A stretch of 64,000 bases of DNA from Plantago ovata (lineage: Eukaryota > Streptophyta > Magnoliopsida > Lamiales > Plantaginaceae): positions 104,406,942-104,470,941 of the forward strand of contig CM051455.1 in assembly GCA_028274465.1 (NCBI GenBank), read 5' to 3'. Below, piece after piece: positions 45,504 through 56,207 of the stretch; within the stretch, counting starts at the first letter, position 1, and each line of letters begins with the position of its first letter. The position numbers and the translations under genes are program-made. Under the pieces are notes generated by a model. It saw only the letters and a program-made list of their open reading frames with translations. It made no database searches and had not been told where the DNA came from.

Positions 45504-47917
45504 TTAACCTGTTAAGTGTAACTGAAGCTTAATGTACCTGGCCAGCCTTCTCCAAGATAAAGTTACCGTAACATACAACCAATCTCCGATCATATTCAAG
45601 TAGCCAAAGTAGGCATCTCTCCATGATCTCTTGAACAACAAAGGACCGAGAGTAACCCAGAACCCAACAATGTAACCTAGTATCACCGAACTGAAATATT
45701 CCTCAATGAGAGATTGAACCAAATTAAATCCGTCATATTTCTGCTCTTCGACTGCCCCAGGCGGGATAAGGGGAGGGTTGTCTTCTGGACAAGTTGGCAG
45801 AGGTTGCCCACAGAGCTCCTTATTCTCAGCAAAAACGGATGCATTGAAGCCCTGTAACTGAGTGCCTTGTGGAATTTTACCAGACAAGTTATTGCTTGAC
45901 AAGTCCAAAGTATTCAAAAAGCTGAGTTTCAGCAAGAGCTCTTGGAATCTCACCCGAGAGATTGTTTCTCGACAGATCAAGAGTTTCTAACTTTTTCATT
46001 TGACCAATCTCTGTCATTATGTTCCCTGTTAAATAATTATGTGAAAGATTCAAAGAAACTAATCCAGCCAAACGGGAGATTTCCAGGGGAATGTTTCTCA
46101 CTAAGGCATTGCTCGAAAGATCTATGAGTTTGAGAAGTCCCAATATATTCTTGTACTCAGACATTTGCCGTTTCCACCGGACTATCGCATTGTTAGGATT
46201 TAAATTATCCCCATTCTTAATGTAAAATTATGTTCAATCCTTGAAGTACGGATTTGGATGTTCCAAAGGGCGCTCTACATTTAGGGTCGAGGTGACCAAG
46301 TACTCGATATGGACAGTCTCCTAGCATTTGGGACCTCCCTAAATGATCCACTAAGGAAAATAGAGCAAGCCCAAGAGAAACAAAGCTTTGCATATTGGCC
46401 CAAGCCCATCAAATGCTAAAAGGCCTTTTACACACATGTGGCTTCATCCTAGCCGGACACGTGGCACGATCTTGGAGAAGACTACTTGAGTATGAGAGCT
46501 ATAAATAGCCTACTCACTTCATCATTTGAAGGTAAGAAATCTACAATCAATCCATACTCAATAATCCACTCTCTACCTTAATTACTAGAGAGACTACCAA
46601 TCCTCTACACGTAAAGTCGTTCCACCGGTTCGATCTAAGACAAACCGGGTAGTCGTTACTAATCCCCCTCTCCAAGTTGTATTTCAGGTCCAAGAACTTT
46701 TAGGTCTCAGAAGCTAGTCTCAGAAGCTAGATCTCAGAAGCTCATTGAAGGAACTTGAAGTACAAAGGACGCTCACGGATTAACACGAGTTAGAAAGAAC
46801 TGATATTTTACCTATCAACACTCATGAAAAACATCTCGCAAATTAAACTTTAGCCCATCAAGTGATACATTGGTTAGAATCAAGGAAGTAAAACTATGAA
46901 AACACTGAGGAAGTGTTCCTGATATATGGTTGTCTGATAGGTCCAGGACTTGAATGAGCGAGAGTTGGCAAATTTCAGGAGGGATGCTTCCGTGGAAATT
47001 GTTCTGACCAAGGACGAGAACTACCAGATTAGTAAGGACTCATTCCACGTAGGGACATGGCCGGTTAATGCATTTCCTCCACAATCAATCAACATTAAAC
47101 GATCATTACCATAGCCCAAGGCAGAAAGCAATTCTCCCGTAAAATTATTATTGCGTAGTATCAAAGTTTGGAGGTTTCCAAAATATCCTAGATTGGGTGG
47201 TATGTGACCATTAAATTTATTTTCGGCCAAATTGAGAGCGGCCAAGCCGGCCATATTCTGATCAAAACAGTTGGAAAGGTCTCCTGAAAGCTGATTATAT
47301 GATAGGTCAAGTAATTGTAGTTCTAAATGTTCCCCTCTGCATATTGGTTGAATTGTTCCATTAAACAAATTCTGGGATAGATCTAATATTCGAGAAGAGG
47401 AACTAAATGATGGTAAAGGACCTGAGAAGTTATTGAAGCTAATATCTATGGACTCAAAATTTGGTGAAATTTCAGGAATCGAGCCACTCATATTGTTGTG
47501 AGAGAGGTTTAAGTTGGAAAATCCGGTAGAATGATTTGAAAGCCAACTAGGGACTTGGTCTGATATACCGGCAAAAGAGAGATCAAGATTTCTGAAGGCA
47601 GTCTGAGTTTGAATCCATGATGGGAACCCAGGCCCCATATTGCAACCTGCTAGTATTATTTCATCCAATTGAAAAGGGGGAATCCAGTGGGGAGTGAAGT
47701 TCACATTTATTGAATTGAAAGATAGATCAAGTTGTGTTAAATTATGGAGGAGTATGGAATGAGCATCATAGATTGTTCCATCTAAGGAATTGTGAGAAAC
47801 TGCTAGTGTTTGAAGGCTGGAAAGTTGGCCAATGCTGGTAGGAAGTGAACCTTCAAAATGATTTTCGGACAAATCAAGAAAAAGTAAGAGAGTGAGATTA
47901 GAAATCCATGAAACTGG
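45504..47917 (-). pseudogene. LRR receptor-like protein (RLP), 3' part, broken
   Basis: Reads right to left from 47917 (where a Copia element cuts it) to a stop at 45504. It has many plant extracellular LRRs (LxxLxLxxNxLxGxIP type, e.g. LNLSHNNMSGSIPE), the pre-terminal block IVRWKRQMSEYKN ... IDLSSN, the final LRRs (LDLSSNNLSGKIPQGTQLQG), a CGQPLPTC cap, an acidic stretch, a membrane helix (VILGYIVGFWVTLGPLLF) and a short cytosolic tail (WRDAYFGYLN), without a kinase. This is the layout of plant RLPs, which act in defence or development. Damage: a frameshift near 47036, another near 45915, a solo LTR at 46191-46820, and loss of the 5' part beyond the Copia insertion. Confidence 0.88.
46191..46820 (+). 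mobile_element. Solo LTR inside the RLP gene (630 bp)
   Basis: TGTTAGG...TATCAACA ends, a TATA candidate ctataaatag (46499-46508), and near-matching flanks cgcat (46186-46190) and ctcat (46821-46825), four of five bases equal. RLP reading frames stop and resume at its borders. No second LTR or internal coding is nearby, so it is a recombined solo LTR. The family is not identified. Confidence 0.75.
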
Positions 47918-48341
47918 TGTTAGAATTCAGTAGAGTCTCATGCAAGCTATTAAGAAACATCAAGATCAAGGATCATACCTGATTCCATATTTCTTATTAA
48001 TGATGACTTTGGGAAATTGATCTTCCACCACTATGAGGGGTTTCTCATGACTTTAGATCTCTCTAGATAATGGGAGTAAAGGAGAGAAAAGAAACTTGTA
48101 CCCTCTAGTGTGGGGATCACACTCTATATATATAAACCAACAAGTCCTAATAATGTCCATTAAATTAATAGGACAATGATTAGTGGGATCTACACATGTC
48201 AATTCCATACAATGCCAGAAGATGTGTCCAAGGCCTATTATGTGTTTAGTTGATCACTCCTTATTAGGCTTACCACATTACTCGTAATGAGACAGTTACA
48301 ATATACGACAACATGTTAATACAAAGGTCCAATATCTAACA
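47918..48341 (-). repeat. Copia 3' LTR (424 bp)
   Basis: TGTTAGA...TCTAACA ends form a 7-bp perfect inverted pair. The RLP frame stops at its left border (flank actgg). A TATA-like tatatatataa lies near 48125-48135. Confidence 0.8.
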
Positions 48342-48352
48342 GTCTCCCACTT
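48342..48352 (-). other. Copia polypurine tract
   Basis: On the element strand AAGTGGGAGAC lies directly before the 3' LTR, the usual Copia form. Confidence 0.75.
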
Positions 48353-48360
48353 GGACCAAG

Positions 48361-49565
48361 TGATGAACGTGTATTTTACACTTTCATTCGAGTCTTTTTC
48401 ACCAATTTAGCTATCCTCTAGGTTAATTTAGCTTATATTTTAGTGCATTATATTAGAATAGTGTCACGTTTCCCTTTTCTTTGCATTTTTCAGGTTTTAG
48501 GTAAAAAAACGTATGTTTGTGGGCAATATTGATGAAGAGGACGAACTTTTGGTGTTTCGAGGGCATTCGTGGTGTATCTAGAAGGTTCCGGATGAGATTT
48601 GAGGCCTAGGGGACGAGTTTCAAGGCTTAAAGGTCACTAGAAGGCAAAATCGAGTCCAAAAAGGAAACCAACTCAAAAACTCGCTGTCCACGACTCTGCC
48701 GGTCCCGGGCGGTTCGCCCGGGACGAGGAGCGATTCGCCCGGTGCCAGGCGGTTCGCCTGGCATCCCGGGCGGTTCGTCCCACACTGTTACGATATCTAT
48801 ATATATGTTTGCCTATTTTCTACGTTTTTCAGACCTTTTCACCTTATTTTGAGAGCCAAATTCTCAAGAGCCTGTTCTGGAAATTATTAGCATAGAAGAC
48901 TCTTTTTCTTAGTGATTTGGAAGGTTAAGCATAGAGATTGGACATCTTTGATTTTCGATTCTTGCTTGTGAGTTAGCAATTTATCGGAGATTGACAACCT
49001 TCGTTGGTAACTTGTATCTCACGATTTTTCTGCTTTTATTTATTTCATTCAACATGTTTTCATTCGATCTTGTTTTGATTCTTGTTGATTGCAATTTATC
49101 TATGAGTAGCTAAATCTATCGTTGGTGATAGTATGTGATTTCTTAGCTAGGGTTCTTAATTATGCATGAGTGGCTTCGCACGTTTAAGACTTGATTTATT
49201 GTTTTATTTCTTTGATCTATCTAAGCCATCTATCTTCGTAGTGTTGAATTGAAAGGAACAAATAGCACAATTCACGATCACAGATTTCTATACAAACTTC
49301 AAGTACTTCATGCATGATTATTACCCGTTGCTTTGAATGATCATACTATCACTAACTTCCATCATATTGATAAGAAAAATCTGTGCTTTGCTTGATTCAT
49401 GATTTATAAGTTAAATTAGATAAAGTTAGTTATAGTCCTTAGAGATCGACACTCGAGATTGTCTTACTTCTACACTACGTGCCTTGGTTTTCGTTGTAGT
49501 TGTGAGTTGCTTTTGGCTAAAAACAAATTTATTTGATTATTCGAGTCTGACAATCTCGTTCATCA
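48361..49565 (+). repeat. Athila-like element 2, 5' LTR (1205 bp)
   Basis: TGATGAACG...TTCATCA. Very similar to 58275-59463. The main difference is a GC palindrome segment of about 20 bp (near 48717-48740), present here and lost in the right copy, between repeated cggttcgccc words. Confidence 0.92.
48700..48806 (+). promoter_or_regulatory. LTR promoter candidate: GC palindromes and TATA box
   Basis: Copies of a ggcggttcgcc-type palindrome (gggcggttcgcccggga, gcgattcgcccgg, ggcggttcgcctgg, gggcggttcgtccc) run from 48707 to about 48782. A TATA candidate CTATATATATG follows at about 48798. The same order, palindromes then TATA, is seen in the 5' LTR of Athila-like element 1. Confidence 0.55.
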
Positions 49566-49568
49566 AAT

Positions 49569-49586
49569 TGGCGCCGTTGTCGGGGA
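49569..49586 (+). other. Athila-like element 2 primer binding site
   Basis: TGGCGCCGTTGTCGGGGA lies three bases after the 5' LTR. It differs in a few positions from the PBS of element 1. Confidence 0.85.
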
Positions 49587-49894
49587 CTATACTCTTTTTT
49601 TCTCTTTAGCTTATTTATATTTTCAGCATTCAATTCCCTACAGAAGAACAAGCTCTGGGGGTTTGCTCTCAAAAAATTTCACTTTCTTACCCTATTTCTT
49701 TCCCCCTATCTTTTTCAGTAAATTCATCTAATCTGATCTTGATTACCTTGCGTGCTTGTGCTCTCGAAGTTCTTGGTTACATTGTGTTTGTTTGCACTCT
49801 TTGTGCTTTTCTTTGCAAGTTTTTGTTTTTCTTTTGTGGATTCTGCTCCTTGGTTTCTTGTTTCCTCATGTGCAGAAACTAGTCATATGAAAGG
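49587..49894 (+). other. Leader between PBS and gag, Athila-like element 2
   Basis: Pyrimidine-rich untranslated leader. The gag ATG at 49895 is the first in a long frame after the PBS. No other feature was seen. Confidence 0.5.
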
Positions 49895-50124
49895 ATGAGT
49901 CAACGAGTTCCTTTGCCCCGGTATGTGATGCCTCGAGGGCCTTGCATAACATTGGATGAAAATTGCAAGGATTATGACTTTGATCCTTCGTACTACTCCA
50001 TTCTCTCCACGTTTTCGATGGGTGATGATCCAAGAGGATTCTTAGACACGTACGAGGAAGGTGTGTTGAGGATACCTCGCAAGAATGTGGAGGGGGTTAT
50101 TTTATCACATGAGCAACTTGATAG
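49895..50124 (+). pseudogene. gag N-terminal fragment, cut by an insertion
   Basis: The frame opens with MSQRVPLPRYVMPRGPC and has 76 codons with an Athila-gag-like block (GDDPRGFLDTYEEGV) before the insertion at 50125. Beyond that point the frame runs into the inserted sequence. The rest of gag was not recognised downstream of 55674, so most of the gene is missing. Confidence 0.55.
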
Positions 50125-51404
50125 TGTATATGTCCTAGAGACAGTCTTTATTAAGGGCGTACAACCCTTATTAAGGGCATATATGTACTATTACACAGGT
50201 CAACGTAATATAATATATGTTTGTTTGTTTGACTATTGAGTATCGTTTTCATATTTATATTACACACCAGGCATACAGCATGTCATATCTCTATCCATGT
50301 CTGTATTGATATCAAACATGTCCCCTCGGATAGATGACCGATCACACAGATAGTGGGATCTATGTGAGTTATCATCTATCCCAAACGCTCCCTAGTCGAG
50401 GTTCATCTCGAATGTAGGGGTCTAAATGAACCAGGTGAGACTAGTATGCGTGGAGGTTATACTTTTTAGAGCAAGTGTGAGCCGATCCAACGGCCACGGA
50501 ACGGATTGTTAGACAATCTAGAAACGTTCACATAACTTCGCATAGTTGTTCGAAGGGTGATTACCGAACAATGGAAGTACCCACCGGAAACTCCCATCTA
50601 TGTATACTCTACACCGAAGTGTCTATGGGAACCGGAAAGTTGTCGAAGTGATGTCAGTCGTCCTTTGGACTTACAGGACTTTATCATCACATTTGTTGCC
50701 CCATATCCTTGGTGGACCCGTCGATGTCAGTTCTGAATAAGCAGTTGACCCAAGACACGATCCAGGATTATGGCTACATACAAATGGGGGTGATAAGTGA
50801 TTCTGTGAAGGATTCATCTCTCACGTGTAGCACAGGAGAGCACTGATCATAGTCGTTCATAGTTGTGATTGGTTAAACTGCTGGCCAGCGTATCAATATT
50901 ATTATGATAGTCATAATAGATATTGGATTCACCAAGCAACTCTCTGACACTACAAGAAAACAGCTAAATAGCAACCACTTTTAGCAACCGATCAATCCGT
51001 TGCTAAAATTAGCGACCGATCGGTCTTTTTGCGACCGATGGGAGCCTTTAGCGACGGAAAGGATAAATCGCCGTTAGAGCGGCCGAAATTTAGCGACGGA
51101 TGGGTTATCCGTCGCTATTTAGCAACGGATGGTCCCATCCGTTGCTAAATAGCGACGGATTACACCATCCGTCGCAGGATATTAATGTTTTTTATTTTTT
51201 TTAGGCCGGTCAACGTATTAGCGACGGATGGCTCCATCCGTCGCTAAAATATTTTTAAAAAAAAACATTAAATAAGTTAGCAACGGATGGTGGCATCCGT
51301 CACTAATATAGCGACCGATCGCTATATTAGAGACGGAATGTATCCGTCGCTAATATAGCGACCGATCGCTATATTAGCAACGGACCACCATCCGTCGCTG
51401 AACT

Positions 51405-52587
51405 GTTTATCTTCGTTTCTCGCTGCCTCACCGGCAGAACACGCACAACACACACACACCCATTTCCGCGGCTCCAAGCTGTCATCCCCTATTTTCTTCA
51501 TTTCTTCACCATTTCAATCAATATTATAGTCATTTCGAAGCTCTTCCATCAAGGAACAAGTGTAGCTATTCAATTGCGTGATTATTTCCCCATTTCTTAC
51601 GCAATCAAAGGTATATATTTCGAACCCTAACTTGTCTAAATTTTAGTATTCTTCATTTTTTTTTCAATTCATTGAATTGTATGCATTCTACTAGTATCTA
51701 TCATGTTGTGTAGCTCAAATTAGGGGGGATGAACAAGTTTTAGTTGGTGAATTGATAGATTTGGTATGAATTGGGTATTTTATAGTTTAGTTCGATTATG
51801 TTTGGGATTTGAATTGGGTTCGATTATATTTGGGATTTGAATTTGGTTCGATTATGTTTGGGATTATCTACGTAGTTAGTTTTGTTCAACTAAATTAGTG
51901 TAGTTTGTTTGGGATATACTAATTAGATTTGAAAATTGCATAAGTATAATTATAATGGAAATATGAGTAATTATAGTGTATTGTAATTAGTTATTATAAT
52001 GAAAATTGTATAAATATAATGAAAATATAGATAAATATAGGTAATTATAGTGTATTGCAAGTTTTTATTATAATGAAAATTCCATAAGTATAATGGAAAT
52101 AGAAAGATAAATATAGGTAATTATAGTGTATTGGTAGTTGTTACTATAATGCAAATTACATAATTATAATGAAAAATATATGTAATTATAGTGTATTGTA
52201 ATTAGTTATTATTATGAAAATTGTACAAGTATAATGGAAATATAGATAAATATAGGTAATTATTGTTTAAAAAAGTGTAAGTATGAAGGAAATAACTCAT
52301 TGATAAATTAAAACAACGTTAGCCGCAATGTACTAAACTTCCATTGGTCAGGTTTAGCATTCAAATATGTCAGAACGTACACTGAGGATTCCCTTACTTG
52401 AGGTTTGGAAAGCCAACTGGCTTTTGGGAGTTCCGCCCAAAGAGTGGATGCCGAGTCCCCTTCATGATGTTTGGGAGTCCTACTGGCGTGACCACCCGAA
52501 TGTCTAGTGTCGTTCCTTGCTATATCTCTGATTGTACATGTTTTATATTCAATTGTGTATGTACTAACACGGATCTTTGTATTGCAG
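51405..52587 (+). other. Promoter, leader and first intron of the CACTA 3 gene
   Basis: After the subterminal array a pyrimidine-rich, UTR-like stretch (51415-51610) ends at a donor-like aaag|gtatat near 51610. An AT-rich, intron-like region follows, with repeated 'aatataggtaattatagtgtattg' words (51960-52260), up to the acceptor ttgcag at 52582-52587 just before the ATG. Confidence 0.4.
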
Positions 52588-53725
52588 ATGCCACGACCCA
52601 GGAGGCCACGATACATGACCCCGCAGTCCCAGAGGGATTATACCGACGGATCGGAGACCGATCAGGGCTCCCCTACTGTTTTAGGGACTCCACCTGGGTC
52701 GAGCAGGGGATCGACTCCTCATTCCTCCCTCCACGACCCGTGGGCCCACGTTCCAGACGACGGTTGTCCCTTTCAAAGGCCGGAAGATGGTCTTATGTGG
52801 AATGGTCGCCCTGTCCTTTATCCCAATGGAGAGAAGTAAGTATTAGGCATTAACTGATTTACAAACTTTTAATATATATATACCGAACTAACCTTGTCAC
52901 TATTGACTTACCTGTTCTTCACAGGTTGTATGGGGAGCACGCTGCTAAACTACTCAGTTCGATAATACGGAACAGAATGGTCCCACCGCAAGAGGGTGGC
53001 AGCCAGTGGCATTGCATCCCGGACCAAATTAAGGGAGAGCTCTTCGAAGAGCTGAGGGTGAGTTAATATATGCATGTTTAAATACCATGTTTTTACATTC
53101 CGTTCGACCGCTATGCATGCGAGGGTAGGCGGCGCCCTCTTATATGTCGGACCGCATATTTATGTATGGGTAGGCGGCACCCATTATATGCTTGACCGCG
53201 TTTAGAACTAGAATGGATAGCCGGCATCCATTACGTGTAGACCATTCATGCATGATGGGTAGGCGGCGTCCTTATTTGTTTGTAGATGACTGTTAACAAC
53301 CCGATATACCTGAATAGATGTTGTTTTCCCTTGTTATATATTTGATACATGTTAGCTCCCCTTGTTATACTTGAATGTTTTTTAAGTATTCACCAACGTA
53401 TGTGTTTCGATGTTTATTTGTAATTGTGTAGAAAGAATTCTTCCTTCCGAAAGCATTGCTGATGGATCTCTGGTGGAGCTTCAACTCTCACGGTAGTGCC
53501 CTTTACAAGTGCATGGTTCATAGCCTGAAGAAAATGTGGAAAGAAGACCGTCCACGTACCAGTGATTGGCCCGGAGATGCAATTTGGGAGGCATGGAAGG
53601 TGTATTGGGTTGACGCTAGAGTCCAGGCGCAGGCTGACCAGAACACTGAGAACCAGAATAAGCAGCCGAATGATGGGACACGTACCCTGGTGATGGATCC
53701 ACCTACCCCACCTACCTCTCCATGA
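52588..53725 (+). CDS. CACTA accessory protein, resembles plant Ptta/En/Spm transposase family (224 aa, three exons)
   Basis: Exons 52588-52835, 52925-53057 and 53432-53725 join in frame (225 codons with stop). The first exon encodes a basic start (MPRPRRPRY) and a Ser/Pro/Gly-rich low-complexity region. Exons 2 and 3 hold the conserved part: W-H-C-I-P-D-Q-I-K-G-E-L-F-E-E-L then ALLMDLWWSFNSHG, YKCMVHSLKKMW and RPRTSDWPGDAIWEAWKVYW. This order (start, long DNA-binding-like region, WEAxxxYW block) resembles the domain of En/Spm-type accessory proteins that bind the subterminal repeats. Assignment is by pattern only. The frame is open, so it may be expressed. Confidence 0.65.
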
Positions 53726-54382
53726 TCCCCTATCCTTTTCGACTCTATTTACTATTTTCTACATGAATACTGTGTAAACTATGATATTATTTTGGATTAG
53801 TATTGTGTACGTATGATTATTATTATATGTATGGAGGGTTTTGGTACATTTATTATGATTTTTTTGGATTATTTTTTGGTTTATTTGGTCTATAGAATTT
53901 CTGTAACATGTTGCTTAACTAAACAGGTTGCATTTGATTTTGAGTCTCATTATTATATCTAAAAAATTAAAAAAAAAAAAAAAAAAAAAAATTAGCAACA
54001 GATGGGCTCATCCGTCGCTATATACAGCGACGGATAAGCCTTATCCGTCGCTAAAAGTCCCGGACTTTTAGCAACGGATAAGTCCCATCCGTTGCTAACA
54101 TTTAGCAACCGATGAGACTCATCCGTCGCTAAAAGTCCGGTGACTTTAGCAACGGATAAGTCATCGGTTGCTAAAAGTCAACCTTATTTTCCGTCGCTAA
54201 TCCGTCGCAAATTCGCGACGGATTACTCATCGGTCGCTAAATTTGCTAGCGACCAACGCTTTAGCGACGGCGAATTTATCCGTCGCTAAAAATACCGATC
54301 GGTCGCTAGCGATATTTAGCGACCGATCGGCCGATCTTAGCGACGGATGGTTCCGTCGCTAAAATCGGTATGTCTTGTAGTG

Positions 54383-55674
54383 TGAAGACGCCCGTGGATG
54401 TATTATTGGGATAGACACATCATCGATCCTAGATGCATTCGAGTCAGTCAGATGAAGGGACGTTACCATCGCCGCGTTGAGCGCAACAGACTTCACAACG
54501 AAAGGGTTTGCTTTGAGAAACCTCTCAAACGTCCTCATGTATTAATATTGCAAATGGAACCGCCTAGAAATTCCATGTTGCCTAGTGTAGCACTTGCTTA
54601 ATACAATGAGGCCCTATGGGTCACACATGTGGTGATTCAGCTTATCCGAATATCCTTGAATATGAAATCGCAATTAATTTAGAATTGATTGTGATTGATG
54701 AATTATAATTGATTTGGAATTAATTATAATTATTTGTGGCTCAATTAATAATTTGGAATTATTAATTGAATTGATTGATTAATTGTATTTTATGTAAATA
54801 CAATTAAAGATTATATTTTAGAAATATAATAGAGGTTTGATTTGAAAGGATATATTAATTTAGAATTAATATATGCACATGGGCAAAATCTACTTAGAGT
54901 TTGAATTGCCTTCGAATTATAAGTGAGTCCCATAATTGGAACCCACATACCCCCCTTGGCCGGCCGCGTGTAGTAGTAGTATGGGAGGGAGTTTCGACTC
55001 CTTCCCATATTAGAAGTCAAGGGTTAAGTTAGATTTTTCTAATTGAGTTCTAACTTAATTGGGAATGAATCTAGACTTAAATTGGTTTCCTTGGGCAATA
55101 AGAATTAAAGTTCTTATTCCTTTATGAAGTCTAAAAGAATCTTCTTTAGGCTTCTATTGACTACTATATAAGTAGGTCATTAGAGATCTTTTTCAATGCC
55201 GAATTCTTAGAGAATTATTCTACCTTTCTTAGAGAAAATAAAAAGCTCTCCTCTACCTCTATACCCTAGCCGCGCGCGCCACTCTCCACCGGAGGAAAAT
55301 CGCCGCCCCATCTTCTTGGCCACATAAAGAATATCCTAGCATTCTTTCCGACGAGTTGTTCATCCGTGGATACCAAGGTTGAGGTTCAAAGAGCTGGAAA
55401 TTAACTTTTATTGTCTTGCAGATAATCAAAGTATTGCAGATATCTTCGACTTCGACGAAGGAGAAGATTCACCGGACTATTACGAAGACTTAATCGATTG
55501 GCATATCGATTCAATACCTATTCTTGCTTTTGGAGTATTGTAAGTCTTCTGATTAATGTGTTTATTATATACGTTATATGCATGATCAATTAACCTGCCT
55601 GTTAAGAAAATTTTTGAAATTCCGTTGCGTACCCTAGGGGTAACTCTGACCATATTTTCTTACACGACTTTGTA
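54383..55674 (+). other. Right part of the candidate solo LTR
   Basis: After the second TGA copy (54383-54385) the sequence is AT-rich with repeated 'ttaatttagaattgatt'-type words (54660-54770). An LTR-like TATA tactatataagt stands near 55163. No gene was seen. Short open frames have no domain. Confidence 0.45.
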
Positions 55675-55742
55675 TGAGATGATTTATGAGAGTCTTGAAA
55701 GGGTACGCTCGAGGATAGCTCAGAATCCCGCCGGAAAAATCA

Positions 55743-56207
55743 TTGCGCACATGGGGTAAAGTAACCAACAAGTTTCTGGAACATTGGGATAGGGACTCAC
55801 CTCCCGGGTCAAGGGCATGGACGTCTCACTTCAGTAGTCAACCACCAGAAATCGACATTGTCGATGAAGAGGAATGTGGAGAAGAATCCATTGATGAAGT
55901 CTCTTCAGTGCTTAGCTTGGATTCCACGTCCTTACTTGCGGATGTCGAGGTTGTTGGTCAAGAGGAAGTCGTGGAGGAGGTGATGACTGAATCCATTGCT
56001 TCAGTTGAGTCAGAAAGTGATGGTGTGAGTTGTGTTGAGGTCGAGGGGCCAATCTCTGAAGATCTTGGTGTCTCTGAATCAATTGTTGCAGATACTCTTG
56101 ATCTTGACTCCTACGTTCTGGTCCATGCACCCACCTATGAGTTCCAAAGGAGTTTTGATCCTCTTTTCTCTTTTTATTTTCCATCTGATTCTCTTGGTTA
56201 TTTTTAG
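55743..56207 (+). CDS. Acidic ORF in Athila-like element 2, unidentified (about 154 codons)
   Basis: The open frame starts at TTG (55743) and extends upstream to a stop at 55716-55718. It has no early ATG in frame, so it was probably once part of a longer or spliced frame. It is very acidic and Ser/Val-rich (EEVVEEVMTES, ESDGVSCVEVEG) with a final hydrophobic FSFYFPSD. It lies where gag-pol would normally continue. No family is recognised. It may be a decayed gag end or a separate element ORF. Confidence 0.3.
   Translation: MRTWGKVTNKFLEHWDRDSPPGSRAWTSHFSSQPPEIDIVDEEECGEESIDEVSSVLSLDSTSLLADVEVVGQEEVVEEVMTESIASVESESDGVSCVEVEGPISEDLGVSESIVADTLDLDSYVLVHAPTYEFQRSFDPLFSFYFPSDSLGYF

Larger units (their letters stand above)
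50948..54382 (+). mobile_element. CACTA transposon 3 (3435 bp) with an accessory gene
   Basis: CACTACAAGAAAACAGC on the left and the inverse GTATGTCTTGTAGTG on the right, with a perfect TGA duplication (50945-50947 and 54383-54385). Subterminal arrays of TAGCGACGGAT/ATCCGTCGCTA and the variant TAGCGACCGAT fill 50975-51400 and 53990-54365. It carries the gene at 52588-53725. No catalytic DDE transposase (TNPD/TNP2 type) was seen, so it is probably non-autonomous. Same family as CACTA 2. Confidence 0.92.
50125..55674 (+). mobile_element. Candidate Copia-type solo LTR, split by CACTA 3
   Basis: Starts tgtatatgtcctagag, a start common to many plant Copia LTRs, and ends cctaggggtaactctgacca ... 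ttttcttaca, a usual 3' end of the same type. Without the CACTA it is about 2.1 kb. No polyprotein is inside. Immediate flanks (gatag left; cgact right) do not match; gatag does appear 38 bp further at 55714-55718. Either the right border lies further on or the LTR came from recombination between different insertions. Confidence 0.5.

Noticed and set aside
45942..46127. 61-codon plus-strand frame in the RLP region
   Set aside because: Shadow of the LRR coding strand.
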